A stretch of 54,266 nt of DNA, from NCBI GenBank assembly GCA_001447805.1, contig CP013099.1, forward strand, positions 3,588,235-3,642,500, read 5' to 3'. Positions 33,871 through 42,858 of this stretch are shown piece by piece. This DNA comes from Candidatus Tenderia electrophaga. Its GTDB lineage: Bacteria > Pseudomonadota > Gammaproteobacteria > Tenderiales > Tenderiaceae. A program made the translations under genes and the position numbers. The stretch's first letter is position 1; each line of letters starts with the position of its first letter. The notes beneath the pieces are model-generated. The model saw only the letters and a program-made list of their open reading frames with translations. It did not search any database and was not told the DNA's origin.

Positions 33871-34629
33871 ATGGCGATTAACTGGTTTAAATATTCGGCA
33901 CCGTCCAGCTTTTACCCCTTGGCGGGCAAGCTCGCCAAGGGCTTTGCCGTGGTCTCGGTCATTCTGTTGGTGATCGGTTTGTACATGAGTTTTTTCGTCG
34001 CGCCCACCGATTATAAACAGGGCGAGGGCTACCGCATCATGTTCATCCACGTGCCGGCGGCCTGGATGTCCATGTTCATCTACGTGGTCATGGCCGGCTG
34101 GGCCGCGGCGGGCATGATCTGGCGCACCCGCCTGTCATCCATGATGGCCTCCGCCCTGGCCCCCACCGGCGCCATGTTCACCTTCATCGCCCTGTGGACC
34201 GGCGCCCTGTGGGGCAAGCCCATGTGGGGCGCCTGGTGGGTGTGGGATGCGCGCCTGACCTCCGAATTGATCCTGCTGTTTTTGTACATCGGCTTCATGG
34301 CGTTGGAATCGGCCATCGACGATCCGCGCCGTGCCGCCCGCGCCAGCGGCCTGTTGGCCCTGGTGGGGGTGGTCAATGTGCCCATCATCTATTACTCGGT
34401 GCAGTGGTGGAATACCCTGCATCAGGGTGCGTCCATCAAAATGGGCGAGGGCGGCATGGAGACCAGTATGACCGACATCATGCTCTGGACCCTGCTGATC
34501 ATGACTTTCGCCTGCTGGTTCTATACCCTTGCCGTGGCTCTGACCCGGGTGCGCAGCATCATCCTGGAGCGCGAGCGCAATACGGTGTGGGTGAAAGAGA
34601 TGTTGCAGGAGGAAAACGCTCATGGCTGA
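33871..34629 (+). CDS. ccmC: Haem exporter/handler CcmC
   Basis: A 252-residue protein with six transmembrane segments and the tryptophan-rich WWD motif WGAWWVWDARLTSELIL, through which CcmC holds haem and attaches it to CcmE. Two conserved periplasmic histidines are in MFIHVPAAW and NTLHQGAS. It overlaps ccmD by 8 nt. Confidence 0.96.
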   Translation: MAINWFKYSAPSSFYPLAGKLAKGFAVVSVILLVIGLYMSFFVAPTDYKQGEGYRIMFIHVPAAWMSMFIYVVMAGWAAAGMIWRTRLSSMMASALAPTGAMFTFIALWTGALWGKPMWGAWWVWDARLTSELILLFLYIGFMALESAIDDPRRAARASGLLALVGVVNVPIIYYSVQWWNTLHQGASIKMGEGGMETSMTDIMLWTLLIMTFACWFYTLAVALTRVRSIILERERNTVWVKEMLQEENAHG

Positions 34630-34786
34630 GTGGTTTGCGATGGGCGGGCACGGTACTTACATCTGGGGGTCGTTCGCCGTGACGGCCCTGTTCATGATCG
34701 GCGAGGCGCTGCTGGTGGTGCGGCGGCGACGAACTTTGGTGCAACGGCTGGGTCGTATGATTCGTATGAATTCCGAGGTGAAGTAA
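34622..34786 (+). CDS. ccmD: Small haem exporter protein CcmD
   Basis: A 54-residue protein starting MAEWFAMGGHGTYIWGSF, with one transmembrane helix (AVTALFMIGEALLVV) and a basic cytoplasmic tail. This is the standard form of CcmD, which stabilises the CcmABC-CcmE complex. Its ATG is inside the end of ccmC and its TAA is immediately followed by the ccmE ATG. It is shorter than most automated ORF thresholds and easily missed. Confidence 0.93.
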   Translation: MAEWFAMGGHGTYIWGSFAVTALFMIGEALLVVRRRRTLVQRLGRMIRMNSEVK

Positions 34787-35239
34787 ATGAGGGCGAGACA
34801 CAAGCGCATGATGTTCATCGTGGTCGGGCTGGCGGGCCTGGGGGTGGCTGCGACGCTGATCCTGAGCGCTCTGCAGAGCAATATCAATCACTTTTTCAGT
34901 CCCACCGAGGTGGCCGCCAATCAGGCGCCCCAGGATCGCACCTTTCGTCTCGGCGGCCTGGTGGAGGTGGGCAGCGTGCAGCGCGAGGACGACGGCCTGA
35001 CGGTGCACTTCAATGTCACCGACAACGCCGAAGTGGTGGGCGTCACCTATACCGGGATTCTCCCTGATCTGTTCCAGGAGGGCCAGGGGGTAGTGGCCCA
35101 GGGTAAACTCGGCAGCGGCGGCGTATTCATGGCCGACGAAGTGCTGGCCAAGCATGACGAGACCTATATGCCGCCGGAAGTGGCCGAGGCGCTGGAAAAG
35201 GCGGAACAACAAAAAACATCCTCACAAGGAGGTATCTAA
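34787..35239 (+). CDS. ccmE: Periplasmic haem chaperone CcmE
   Basis: A 150-residue protein with an N-terminal signal anchor, an OB-fold and the covalent haem-binding His123 in VLAKHDETYMP. The downstream Tyr is also conserved. It receives haem from CcmC and delivers it to CcmF. The His form (not Cys) is present. The start follows the ccmD stop without a gap; the stop overlaps ccmF by one base (TAATG). Confidence 0.96.
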   Translation: MRARHKRMMFIVVGLAGLGVAATLILSALQSNINHFFSPTEVAANQAPQDRTFRLGGLVEVGSVQREDDGLTVHFNVTDNAEVVGVTYTGILPDLFQEGQGVVAQGKLGSGGVFMADEVLAKHDETYMPPEVAEALEKAEQQKTSSQGGI

Positions 35240-37245
35240 TGATTCCCGAGATAGGCCATTTTGCCCTGATTCTGGCGCTGTGTCTGGCCCTGGTGCAGGG
35301 GATCATCCCCATTGCCGGTGCTCAACTCAATCTGCGTTCCTGGATGGCGGTGGCACGCCCGGTGGCCCAAGGGCAGTTCATGTTTCTGGTGATCGCCTTC
35401 GGCTGTCTGGTGTATGCCTTCGTCAATGACGATTTCTCGGTGCTCTACACCGCATCCCACTCCAATTCGCTATTGCCGGTGCAGTATAAAGTCGCCGGTG
35501 TCTGGGGCGGCCACGAAGGCTCGCTGTTGCTATGGGGCATGATGCTGGGTCTGTGGACAGCGCTGGTGTCGGTATTCAGTAAGAAACTGCCGGATGAGAT
35601 GGTGGCGCGCGTCATCGGGGTGATGGGGCTGATCAGTGTCGGTTTCATCCTGTTCATGCTGCTGACCTCCAATCCCTTCGACCGCTTGCTGCCGGCGGCC
35701 CCCGACGGTCGCGATCTGAATCCGCTGTTGCAGGACCCCGGGCTGGTGATCCATCCGCCCATGCTCTACATGGGCTATGTGGGCTTTTCCGTGGCCTTCG
35801 CCTTTGCCATCGCCGCCCTGCTGGGCGGGCGTCTCGACGCCGCCTGGGCGCGCTGGTCGCGACCCTGGACCATTGTCGCCTGGGCCTTTCTCACCGTCGG
35901 TATCGCCCTGGGCTCCTGGTGGGCCTACTACGAACTGGGCTGGGGCGGCTGGTGGTTCTGGGACCCGGTGGAAAACGCCTCCTTCATGCCTTGGCTGATG
36001 GGCACGGCCTTGATCCATTCCCTGGCGGTGACGGAAAAACGCGGCGGCTTCAGGAGTTGGACCGTATTGCTGGCCATCTTCGCCTTTTCACTCAGCCTGC
36101 TGGGGACCTTCCTGGTGCGCTCGGGCGTGCTGACCTCGGTACATGCCTTTGCCACCGATCCGGAGCGCGGCGTGTTCATCCTCGGCTTTCTGGTGGTCGT
36201 GGTCGGTGTTTCGCTGTTGCTCTACGCTTGGCGTGCGCCCAAGATCGGTCTGGGCGGCAAGTTCGATCTGGCCTCCAAGGAGACCATGCTGCTGAGCAAC
36301 AATGTTCTTCTGGCGGTGGCCGCGGCCATGGTGCTGTTGGGCACCTGTTATCCCCTGTTTGTAGATGCCCTGGGGCTGGGCAAGGTCTCAGTGGGGGCAC
36401 CCTACTTCAATGCGATGTTCGTGCCGCTGATGGTGCCGCTGGTGTTCCTGATGGGCTTGGGTCCCATCGCGCGCTGGAAAAAGGCCAGTCTGCCGGACAT
36501 GATGGTACGGCTGAAGTGGGCCGCGGCGGTGAGCATCGCCACAGCCATTCTGGTGCCCTTCGCCATGGGTGAATGGGTGTCACTGGCGGCGCTGGGTATG
36601 TTGATGGCGGGCTGGATTATCGCCACCGCCGCCTACCACACCTACAGCCGCTTCAAGTCCACCAAGCCGGACCAGCCCTGGGGGCTGCGCCTGAAGGCGA
36701 TTCCGGCCGGTTTCTTCGGTATGCATCTGGCGCACATCGGGGTGGCGGTGGCCATCATCGGCGTCACCTTGGTGACTAACTACGAGACCGAGAAGGACGT
36801 GCGTATGGATATCGGCGATACGGTCGACGTGGGCGGTTATACCTTCCGCTTCGACGGCGTAATCGCGACCAAGGGGGCCAATTATACCGCTAACCAGGGC
36901 ATGATCCGGGTCCTACGCGACGGCCATGAAGTGGAAACCCTGCGTCCGGAGAAGCGTATCTATACGGTCCAGACCATGCCCATGACCGAGGCGGCCATCG
37001 ACACCAGCGTCTGGCGCGATATTTACGTCTCTCTGGGTGAGCCGGTCAGCGGCGGCGCCTGGAGCGTGCGGGTCTATCACAAACCCTTTGTCGTATGGAT
37101 CTGGGGCGGGGCGGTGTTGATGGCCTTGGGCGGTATCCTGGCGATTTGCGACAAGCGCTACCGTGTCATGGCGCGGCGCGACAGCAAGATTAAGGCCGAG
37201 TCGCCCCTGGCGGCCGCCGGCAAACTGGCGACGGAGAAGAGCTGA
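35239..37245 (+). CDS. ccmF: Cytochrome c haem lyase subunit CcmF
   Basis: A 668-residue polytopic protein, normal length for CcmF, with the WWD motif GWGGWWFWDPVENASFMPWL and conserved periplasmic histidines in KVAGVWGGHEGSLLLW and VIHPPMLYMGY. It ligates haem to apocytochromes together with CcmH/CcmI. It shares one base with the ccmE stop and one with the ccmG start. Confidence 0.97.
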   Translation: MIPEIGHFALILALCLALVQGIIPIAGAQLNLRSWMAVARPVAQGQFMFLVIAFGCLVYAFVNDDFSVLYTASHSNSLLPVQYKVAGVWGGHEGSLLLWGMMLGLWTALVSVFSKKLPDEMVARVIGVMGLISVGFILFMLLTSNPFDRLLPAAPDGRDLNPLLQDPGLVIHPPMLYMGYVGFSVAFAFAIAALLGGRLDAAWARWSRPWTIVAWAFLTVGIALGSWWAYYELGWGGWWFWDPVENASFMPWLMGTALIHSLAVTEKRGGFRSWTVLLAIFAFSLSLLGTFLVRSGVLTSVHAFATDPERGVFILGFLVVVVGVSLLLYAWRAPKIGLGGKFDLASKETMLLSNNVLLAVAAAMVLLGTCYPLFVDALGLGKVSVGAPYFNAMFVPLMVPLVFLMGLGPIARWKKASLPDMMVRLKWAAAVSIATAILVPFAMGEWVSLAALGMLMAGWIIATAAYHTYSRFKSTKPDQPWGLRLKAIPAGFFGMHLAHIGVAVAIIGVTLVTNYETEKDVRMDIGDTVDVGGYTFRFDGVIATKGANYTANQGMIRVLRDGHEVETLRPEKRIYTVQTMPMTEAAIDTSVWRDIYVSLGEPVSGGAWSVRVYHKPFVVWIWGGAVLMALGGILAICDKRYRVMARRDSKIKAESPLAAAGKLATEKS

Positions 37246-37769
37246 TGCTGCGTTATCTGGTGCCCCTGGTGATTTTTGCCGTGCTGGCGGGGTTTCTCTA
37301 TATCGGCCTGAGCCTGAATCCGCAGGCGGTGCCTTCGCCCCTGATCGACAAGCCGGCGCCCAGCTTTGAGTTAAGTCAGTTACACAGCCCGGCACAGACC
37401 GTTTCGCGTGAGACCCATCTGGGCAAGGTCTGGCTGCTTAACGTGTGGGCCTCCTGGTGTGTGTCCTGTCGCCAGGAGCATCCTCTGTTGATGCAACTGG
37501 CGCGCAGCGGCGAGGTCCCCATCGTCGGTCTGAATTACAAGGACACCCGCGCAGAGGCCGTCGGCTGGCTGGAGGATTTCGGCGATCCCTATACCGTCAG
37601 CGGCTTTGATGTGGACGGCCGCGTGGGCGTGGATTACGGCGTCTACGGCGTACCCGAGACCTATGTCATCGACAAGCAGGGCGTGATTCGCCACAAGCAT
37701 ACCGGGCCGGTGACCGTGGAGGCGCTGCGCAATGAGATCCTGCCCCTAGTAAGGAAATTGAACGGATGA
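37245..37769 (+). CDS. ccmG: Thiol:disulfide oxidoreductase CcmG/DsbE
   Basis: A 174-residue membrane-anchored thioredoxin-fold protein with one N-terminal helix and the active site WCVSC, plus GVYGVPETYVID containing the cis-proline. It keeps apocytochrome CxxCH cysteines reduced for haem attachment. The E. coli protein has WCPTC, so the intervening dipeptide differs. It shares its start with the ccmF stop (TGATG). Confidence 0.94.
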   Translation: MLRYLVPLVIFAVLAGFLYIGLSLNPQAVPSPLIDKPAPSFELSQLHSPAQTVSRETHLGKVWLLNVWASWCVSCRQEHPLLMQLARSGEVPIVGLNYKDTRAEAVGWLEDFGDPYTVSGFDVDGRVGVDYGVYGVPETYVIDKQGVIRHKHTGPVTVEALRNEILPLVRKLNG

Positions 37770-38245
37770 TGAGTAAAGTAATTGCAACGGTGCTGTTGCT
37801 GACGGCGCTGGGGTCGGCGCAGGCCGACGAGGCGGAATACACGAGCGGTGACCCGGTGATGCACAATCGTGTCATGGGCGTATCGGAAGAGCTGCGCTGT
37901 CTGGTATGCCAGGGGCAGTCGCTGGCCGATTCCAATTCCGAATTCGCCGTCGATATGCGTCAGCAGATTCAGGAGTTGATGGAAGAGGGCATGACCGACC
38001 GCGAAGTGGTGGAATTCATGGTGGAGCGCTATGGCGATTACGTGCGCTACCGGCCGCCGCTGAAGTCGACCACCGTGCTGTTGTGGTTCGGTCCGGCGCT
38101 GTTGCTGGGCCTGGGGATCGGCATTCTTTATTTCAACGTGTTGCGGCGCAAGAAACAGATTCAGGATGTACCTCTGTCCGCCGAGGATCAGCGCCGTGCC
38201 GCCGAGATGTTAAAACAGAACGAGTCGGGGGACGGTAAGGCATGA
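37766..38245 (+). CDS. ccmH: Cytochrome c maturation protein CcmH (CcmH/CycL)
   Basis: A 159-residue protein: signal peptide (cleavage after AQA), the redox motif LRCLVCQGQSLADS that handles apocytochrome thiols, a three-helix domain and a C-terminal membrane anchor (LLWFGPALLLGLGIGILYF). It overlaps ccmG by 4 nt. As a single-domain CcmH it works with the separate CcmI encoded next. Confidence 0.95.
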   Translation: MMSKVIATVLLLTALGSAQADEAEYTSGDPVMHNRVMGVSEELRCLVCQGQSLADSNSEFAVDMRQQIQELMEEGMTDREVVEFMVERYGDYVRYRPPLKSTTVLLWFGPALLLGLGIGILYFNVLRRKKQIQDVPLSAEDQRRAAEMLKQNESGDGKA

Positions 38246-39528
38246 CAGTGTTTTGGATTGTGGTCGGCTGCCTGGTGGTAGCCGCGTTGTTGTTTGTCGT
38301 GCCGCCGCTGTTGCAGCGCAAGGCCAAGGCCGAAGTGGAGCGCGCCGCGCTCAATGTGTCGATCTATAAAAACCAGCTGCAAGAGCTGGAAGACGATTTG
38401 GCCAACGGCGATATCAGTCAGGAATATTACGACGGCAGTCGCGAAGAAATACAACGGCGCCTGCTGGAAGATACCGCCGTCGCCCAGAGTGATATCCGCG
38501 ACGGCAGCAAGGGGCTCAATGCCGGGGTGGCGGTGGTGACCGCGGCGGCGGTGCCGGTGCTGGCGGTGACTCTGTATTTCAATCTGGGCAGCCTGGAGGC
38601 CATGAATCCCGAGCAACAAATGGCTCAGCAGGCGGCGTCGCCTCACGGCGATGAAACCGACATGGCGGCCCAGATCGAGATGATGGTCGGGCGCCTGGCG
38701 CAACGGCTGCAGGACAACCCGCAGGATATCGAAGGCTGGGTCATGCTGGGGCGGTCCATGTCGGTGCTGGGGCGTTATGACGAGGCGGTGCAGGCTTACG
38801 AAAACGCCATCCGCTTTGCCGGCAATGACCCCAATGTGCTCACCGATTATGCCGACGCCCTGGCCATGGCCGGCAATCAGAGTCTGGAAGGCAAGCCGCT
38901 GGAGCTGCTGCAAAAGGCCTTGTCCATCGACCCCAACAACCAGAAGGCCCTGTGGCTCATCGGGACCGCCTTGTTTGAGCGCGGTGATTTTGCCGGCGCC
39001 ATCGAGCATTGGTCTCATTTGTTGGATCAGTTGCCGCCCGGCTCGGAAGATGCCGATGTGATGCGCGCCAATATCAAAGAGGCCGAATCCTATCGTCAGC
39101 GCCAGCTGGCCGGTGAGTTCGGCCCGGTACCGCCGCAGCAGTCTCTGCCCGAGGTTCAGGCCGAGACGCAAACCGCCACGGCCCCGGCCCAGATCAGCGG
39201 CCGGGTGAGCCTGGCCGCCGGGCTACGCGATAAGCTGTCGCCGGACGCCACCCTGTTCGTGTTCGCCCGCGCCGTCAACGGTCCGCCTATGCCCTTGGCC
39301 ATCGTCCGCGCCCGGGCCGGCGAGCTGCCGCTGGAGTTCAATCTGGACGAGAGCATGGCCATGATGCCGAGTATGAGTCTGGCCAATTTCAATCAGGTGG
39401 TGGTCGGTGCCCGTATCTCGGAAAGCGGCAACGCCATGCCCCAAAGCGGCGACCTGCAAGGCATGACCGAGGCGGTCGCGGTGGGCACGGACGGGCTGGA
39501 GATCGTCATCGATTCTGTGGTGCCCTGA
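38242..39528 (+). CDS. ccmI: Apocytochrome chaperone CcmI (CycH)
   Basis: A 428-residue protein with two N-terminal transmembrane helices around a cytoplasmic loop, then a periplasmic TPR domain (LAQRLQDNPQDIEGWVMLGRS, YDEAVQAYENAIRF, LLQKALSIDPNNQKALWLIG) and a C-terminal beta-rich domain found in long CcmI forms. It binds the C-termini of apocytochromes and delivers them to CcmF/CcmH. It overlaps ccmH by 4 nt and ends 9 nt before the TlpA-like gene. Confidence 0.94.
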   Translation: MTVFWIVVGCLVVAALLFVVPPLLQRKAKAEVERAALNVSIYKNQLQELEDDLANGDISQEYYDGSREEIQRRLLEDTAVAQSDIRDGSKGLNAGVAVVTAAAVPVLAVTLYFNLGSLEAMNPEQQMAQQAASPHGDETDMAAQIEMMVGRLAQRLQDNPQDIEGWVMLGRSMSVLGRYDEAVQAYENAIRFAGNDPNVLTDYADALAMAGNQSLEGKPLELLQKALSIDPNNQKALWLIGTALFERGDFAGAIEHWSHLLDQLPPGSEDADVMRANIKEAESYRQRQLAGEFGPVPPQQSLPEVQAETQTATAPAQISGRVSLAAGLRDKLSPDATLFVFARAVNGPPMPLAIVRARAGELPLEFNLDESMAMMPSMSLANFNQVVVGARISESGNAMPQSGDLQGMTEAVAVGTDGLEIVIDSVVP

Positions 39529-39537
39529 GGCCGACCT

Positions 39538-40077
39538 ATGCGTCGCGTCCCCGCGGCTGCCGCCATCCTGCTGAGCGCGCTGGCGCTGCTTGGCTGCAGC
39601 GATCAGGCGCCGATCAGCGACAAGCTCGAGATCGGCGCGCCCCTGCCCGCCATCGAATTGCAGCGTCTCGACGGCGCCCCGGCCGATGCCCTGCGCGATT
39701 ATCGCGGCAAACTGGTGGTGCTCAACCTGTGGGCCACCTGGTGCGAACCCTGCCGCCGTGAAATGCCCAATCTGCAACGCTTGAGCGAGACACTCGATGG
39801 TGCGCGCTTCGCCGTCATCGGCCTGGCCCAGGATGAGGACGACCACCTGGTGCGCGAATACCTGATCGATAAGGACGTGGATTTCGCCCAGCATATCGAT
39901 CGGGGCGGCCAGCTCACCCAGCAGCGGCTTGGTGTGCGTGTGTTTCCCTACACCCTGCTGATCGCCCCGGACGGCCGCTTGATCCAGCGCATTACGGGGC
40001 CGCGCGAATGGCAGCGCGAGGAAGTGATCCGGCTGTTGGAACGGGTCTATGCCGGGGACTACGCCGCGCTGCGCTAG
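39538..40077 (+). CDS. TlpA/ResA-like thioredoxin-fold lipoprotein
   Basis: A 179-residue lipoprotein (lipobox ALLGC, Cys20) with a thioredoxin-like domain and active site WATWCEPCRREMP; the cis-Pro is in VRVFPYTLLI. The CEPC dithiol and the anchor resemble ResA/TlpA, which reduce apocytochrome or copper-site cysteines outside the membrane. It lies 9 nt after ccmI and 76 nt before a cytochrome gene. It gives the ccm region a second periplasmic reductant and could equally serve System II. Confidence 0.88.
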   Translation: MRRVPAAAAILLSALALLGCSDQAPISDKLEIGAPLPAIELQRLDGAPADALRDYRGKLVVLNLWATWCEPCRREMPNLQRLSETLDGARFAVIGLAQDEDDHLVREYLIDKDVDFAQHIDRGGQLTQQRLGVRVFPYTLLIAPDGRLIQRITGPREWQREEVIRLLERVYAGDYAALR

Positions 40078-40153
40078 GCCATGTCGGCGACAGGTCGGTG
40101 CCGGGATGGTAGAATCCGAGCAATTTATCAGCAAGTTTCGAGAGTGACTATCG

Positions 40154-40474
40154 ATGAGAGCGAAAACCAGTGTCAGCCTGTTCACCCTGTTGCTCGCCCT
40201 GGGCGGTTTCCTGAGCGCCGGCGGGGCCATGGCGGCCGATCCGCGTAACGGCGCCAAACTCTACAATCAGCACTGTTCCAGTTGTCACGGTGCGCGCGGC
40301 CAGGGCGCCATGCCCGGCACGCCCGATTTCAGCCGCGGCGAGGGCCTGCGGGTAGCCAACGCCTCACTGCTGACGGTGATCGAGAACGGGTCAGGGGTGA
40401 TGCCGGCTTATCGCGGTCTGCTCAGCACCCAGGATATCTTGGACGTCATTTCCCATCTGAGAACCTTCCAGTAA
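40154..40474 (+). CDS. Small monohaem cytochrome c
   Basis: A 106-residue protein with signal peptide (cleavage after AMA) and one class I haem motif, HCSSCHG, at about residues 40-46. A later Met in GSGVMPAYRG is the likely sixth ligand, giving a His/Met high-potential haem. The C-terminal helix ISHLRTFQ closes the fold. Its stop overlaps the next propeller gene by one base (TAATG), which implies co-expression and perhaps partnership. Confidence 0.92.
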   Translation: MRAKTSVSLFTLLLALGGFLSAGGAMAADPRNGAKLYNQHCSSCHGARGQGAMPGTPDFSRGEGLRVANASLLTVIENGSGVMPAYRGLLSTQDILDVISHLRTFQ

Positions 40475-41601
40475 TGCGCTGGCGGTACATGCTAATTACC
40501 GCCGCGCTGCTGGCGGGATGCTCCGACACGCCGCCGCCCGAGGCGCCGGCGGTGGCAAGCGCGGCGGCCGCGCTTGAGATTGACGACCCGTGGCAAGTCA
40601 TCGACGCCTTCGAGGTCGGGCGTGATGTCTACGTGCGCGCGCTGGCGTTAGAGCCCGGGGCCGACCGGCTCTGGGTGGGCACCAGCCTGGGCGTGAACGA
40701 GGTGGATCTGACCGATCAGTCGCTGCGCAATACCTTTACCCGTGCCGACGGGCTGGCCAACGAATATGTGTTTTCCATCTTCGTCGACAGCGGCGGCTAC
40801 ACGTGGATGGGCACCAACGGCGGCGGCGCCTCGCGCTACAAGGACGAGCAGTGGCAGGTGTTCTTTCCCATGCACGGTCTGGCCGATTATTGGGTCTACA
40901 GTTTCGCCCAGCAGGACGACGGTACGGTCTGGATCGGCACCTGGGCCGGTGCCAATGAGTGGGATCCGGACAGCGGCGAATTCAAGACCTACTATGACGA
41001 GCTGGTCAACGAATGGGTCTACGGCATCGGTGTCGATTCCAAGCAGCGCGTCTGGTTCGGCACCGAGGGCGGCGTCTCCATGTTCGATGGTGAAAACTGG
41101 CAGGCCTGGACCCACAGGGACGGCCTGGGTGCCGCCAATCAGGACAACCTGCCTATCAGTCTCAACACGGGCTTGGGTACCCGCTCGCGCCACGACCTGA
41201 ATGTGATGGCGGATGGCCAACCGACCTATAACCCTGATTACGTGTTCTGTATCCATGTAGACAAGCAGGACGGGGTATGGGCCGGCACCTGGGGCGGCGG
41301 GGTCAGTCGCTTCGACGGCGAGCAGTGGCGCAATTACAGCGTCGACGACGGTCTGGCCGGCGCGCTGGTGTATAGCATCGCCGAGGCCGATAACGGGGAT
41401 ATGTGGTTCGGCACCAACAAGGGCCTGAGCCGCTTTGATGGCGAGCATTGGTTCAATTACGGCCGCGAGGACGGACTGCTTTCCGAGCATGTCTACAGCA
41501 TCGCGCTGATCTCGCCCGACGAGGTCTGGGTCGGGACTCGCGGCGGCGTCACGCGCTTCGGCCGCGCTGTGGCGCAACAAGAGGCAGGTAAGGCAGAATG
41601 A
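40474..41601 (+). CDS. Lipoprotein beta-propeller of two-component-regulator propeller type
   Basis: A 375-residue lipoprotein (lipobox LLAGC, Cys16). It is composed of repeats with the pattern VWIGTxxGxxxxD...F..DGL, for example DRLWVGTSLGVNEV, YTWMGTNGGGASRY, VWIGTWAGANEW, VWFGTEGGVSMF and MWFGTNKGLSRF. This is the Reg_prop repeat that normally forms the periplasmic sensor of hybrid kinases. Here there is no kinase, response regulator or transmembrane signalling part. It is translationally coupled to the monohaem cytochrome upstream and to a similar propeller downstream (ATGA). Confidence 0.86.
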   Translation: MRWRYMLITAALLAGCSDTPPPEAPAVASAAAALEIDDPWQVIDAFEVGRDVYVRALALEPGADRLWVGTSLGVNEVDLTDQSLRNTFTRADGLANEYVFSIFVDSGGYTWMGTNGGGASRYKDEQWQVFFPMHGLADYWVYSFAQQDDGTVWIGTWAGANEWDPDSGEFKTYYDELVNEWVYGIGVDSKQRVWFGTEGGVSMFDGENWQAWTHRDGLGAANQDNLPISLNTGLGTRSRHDLNVMADGQPTYNPDYVFCIHVDKQDGVWAGTWGGGVSRFDGEQWRNYSVDDGLAGALVYSIAEADNGDMWFGTNKGLSRFDGEHWFNYGREDGLLSEHVYSIALISPDEVWVGTRGGVTRFGRAVAQQEAGKAE

Positions 41602-42836
41602 AATTCAATCCAATATTCGGGGCCATCGCCGTGCTGTTCGGTGCGGCGGTGATTGTCGGTGCCTATCAGCTGGGCCAGCAGGGCGCTGAGCCCGCCGCAG
41701 CCCAGCCACCGCCACCGAGCAGTGCGGGTACGGCGACGGCGGAGCCGAGCCGGCAGCCGCAGCAGGACGCGGCCCTGTTTCCCGACGCCGTCCAAGCCAA
41801 TGCGCCGCGCTTTAGCCATTTTCGCGTCGGCAACCGCAACGTCAAGAGTATTTACGCCGACGGTCGCTATGTCTGGGTCGGCACCTCGGGCGGTGTGATT
41901 CGCTATGACACCGAGCACGATGATTACGAGTTGTTCAATAACAAAAACTCGGGCCTGCTCTCCAACGGCATTTTTCATATCAGCCGCCTCGATCACCGCA
42001 TGGCCATCGGCACCTACGGCGGCGGTCTGGCGCTGTTCGACCCCGAGGCCGGCAGTTGGCAGATCGTTAATATCCCCCAGGGACTGGCGGATCAATTCGT
42101 CTACGACGTGATGAAACTGGATAACGGCGACGTCTGGATCGCCACCTGGTCCGGCGCCAACCGGGTCCGCAACGGTGACTTTGACAACCCCGAGGCCTGG
42201 GAGACCTTCACCGTAGAGAATACCCACGGCGGCCTGCCCAACCCCTGGGTGTATGGCGTCGAGGAGGGCGCCAACGGCGATATCTGGTTCGCCACCGAGG
42301 ACGGTTTGGCGCGCTATCGCGACGGTCAGTGGCAGAACTGGCAACACTCGGACGGCTTGGGGGCGGATTACGAGGTGGTCAAGGACGCCATCGAATTCAA
42401 GAGCGATCCGGGCCAGGCCTCCATGCACCATTCGCGGCAGAAAGATGAACAAGGGCTGCAAAACGTGAAGGTGGCGTATAACCCCAACTATGTCATTTCC
42501 ATGCAGGTGGAAGAGGACGGTACGGTCTGGGCCGGCACCTGGGGCGCCGGGCTGTCACGCTTTCGCGACGGCGAGTGGAAGAATTTTACCTCGCTGGACG
42601 GCTTGCCGGCGGATCATATCTTCATGCTCTATCTCGATCCCCAGGATAATCTCTGGATCGGCACCAGCAAGGGCCTGGCGCGGTTTGATCGCGACAGCGA
42701 GACGTTTTCGGTCAGAACCATGAATGACGGGCTTTACGCCCAGAATGTGTTCTCCATGAGCAACGGCCGCGACGGGGATTTGTGGATCGGCAGCTTCGGC
42801 GGCGTTGCGCATATCGAACATGGCTGGAACCGATAA
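41598..42836 (+). CDS. Membrane-anchored beta-propeller protein, partner of the preceding propeller
   Basis: A 412-residue protein with an uncleaved-looking N-terminal helix (FGAIAVLFGAAVIVGAYQLG), a Pro/Ala/Gln linker and Reg_prop repeats: VWVGTSGGVIRYD, MAIGTYGGGLALFD, VWIATWSGANRV, IWFATEDGLARY, VWAGTWGAGLSRF, LWIGTSKGLARFD and LWIGSFGGVAHI. About seven blades are visible, so the propeller may be complete. It overlaps the preceding lipoprotein gene by 4 nt. No enzymatic motif is seen. The pair probably forms a double-propeller assembly on the periplasmic side. Confidence 0.85.
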   Translation: MKFNPIFGAIAVLFGAAVIVGAYQLGQQGAEPAAAQPPPPSSAGTATAEPSRQPQQDAALFPDAVQANAPRFSHFRVGNRNVKSIYADGRYVWVGTSGGVIRYDTEHDDYELFNNKNSGLLSNGIFHISRLDHRMAIGTYGGGLALFDPEAGSWQIVNIPQGLADQFVYDVMKLDNGDVWIATWSGANRVRNGDFDNPEAWETFTVENTHGGLPNPWVYGVEEGANGDIWFATEDGLARYRDGQWQNWQHSDGLGADYEVVKDAIEFKSDPGQASMHHSRQKDEQGLQNVKVAYNPNYVISMQVEEDGTVWAGTWGAGLSRFRDGEWKNFTSLDGLPADHIFMLYLDPQDNLWIGTSKGLARFDRDSETFSVRTMNDGLYAQNVFSMSNGRDGDLWIGSFGGVAHIEHGWNR

Positions 42837-42858
42837 GCAAGGTCGTAGGTAGTCGCTC

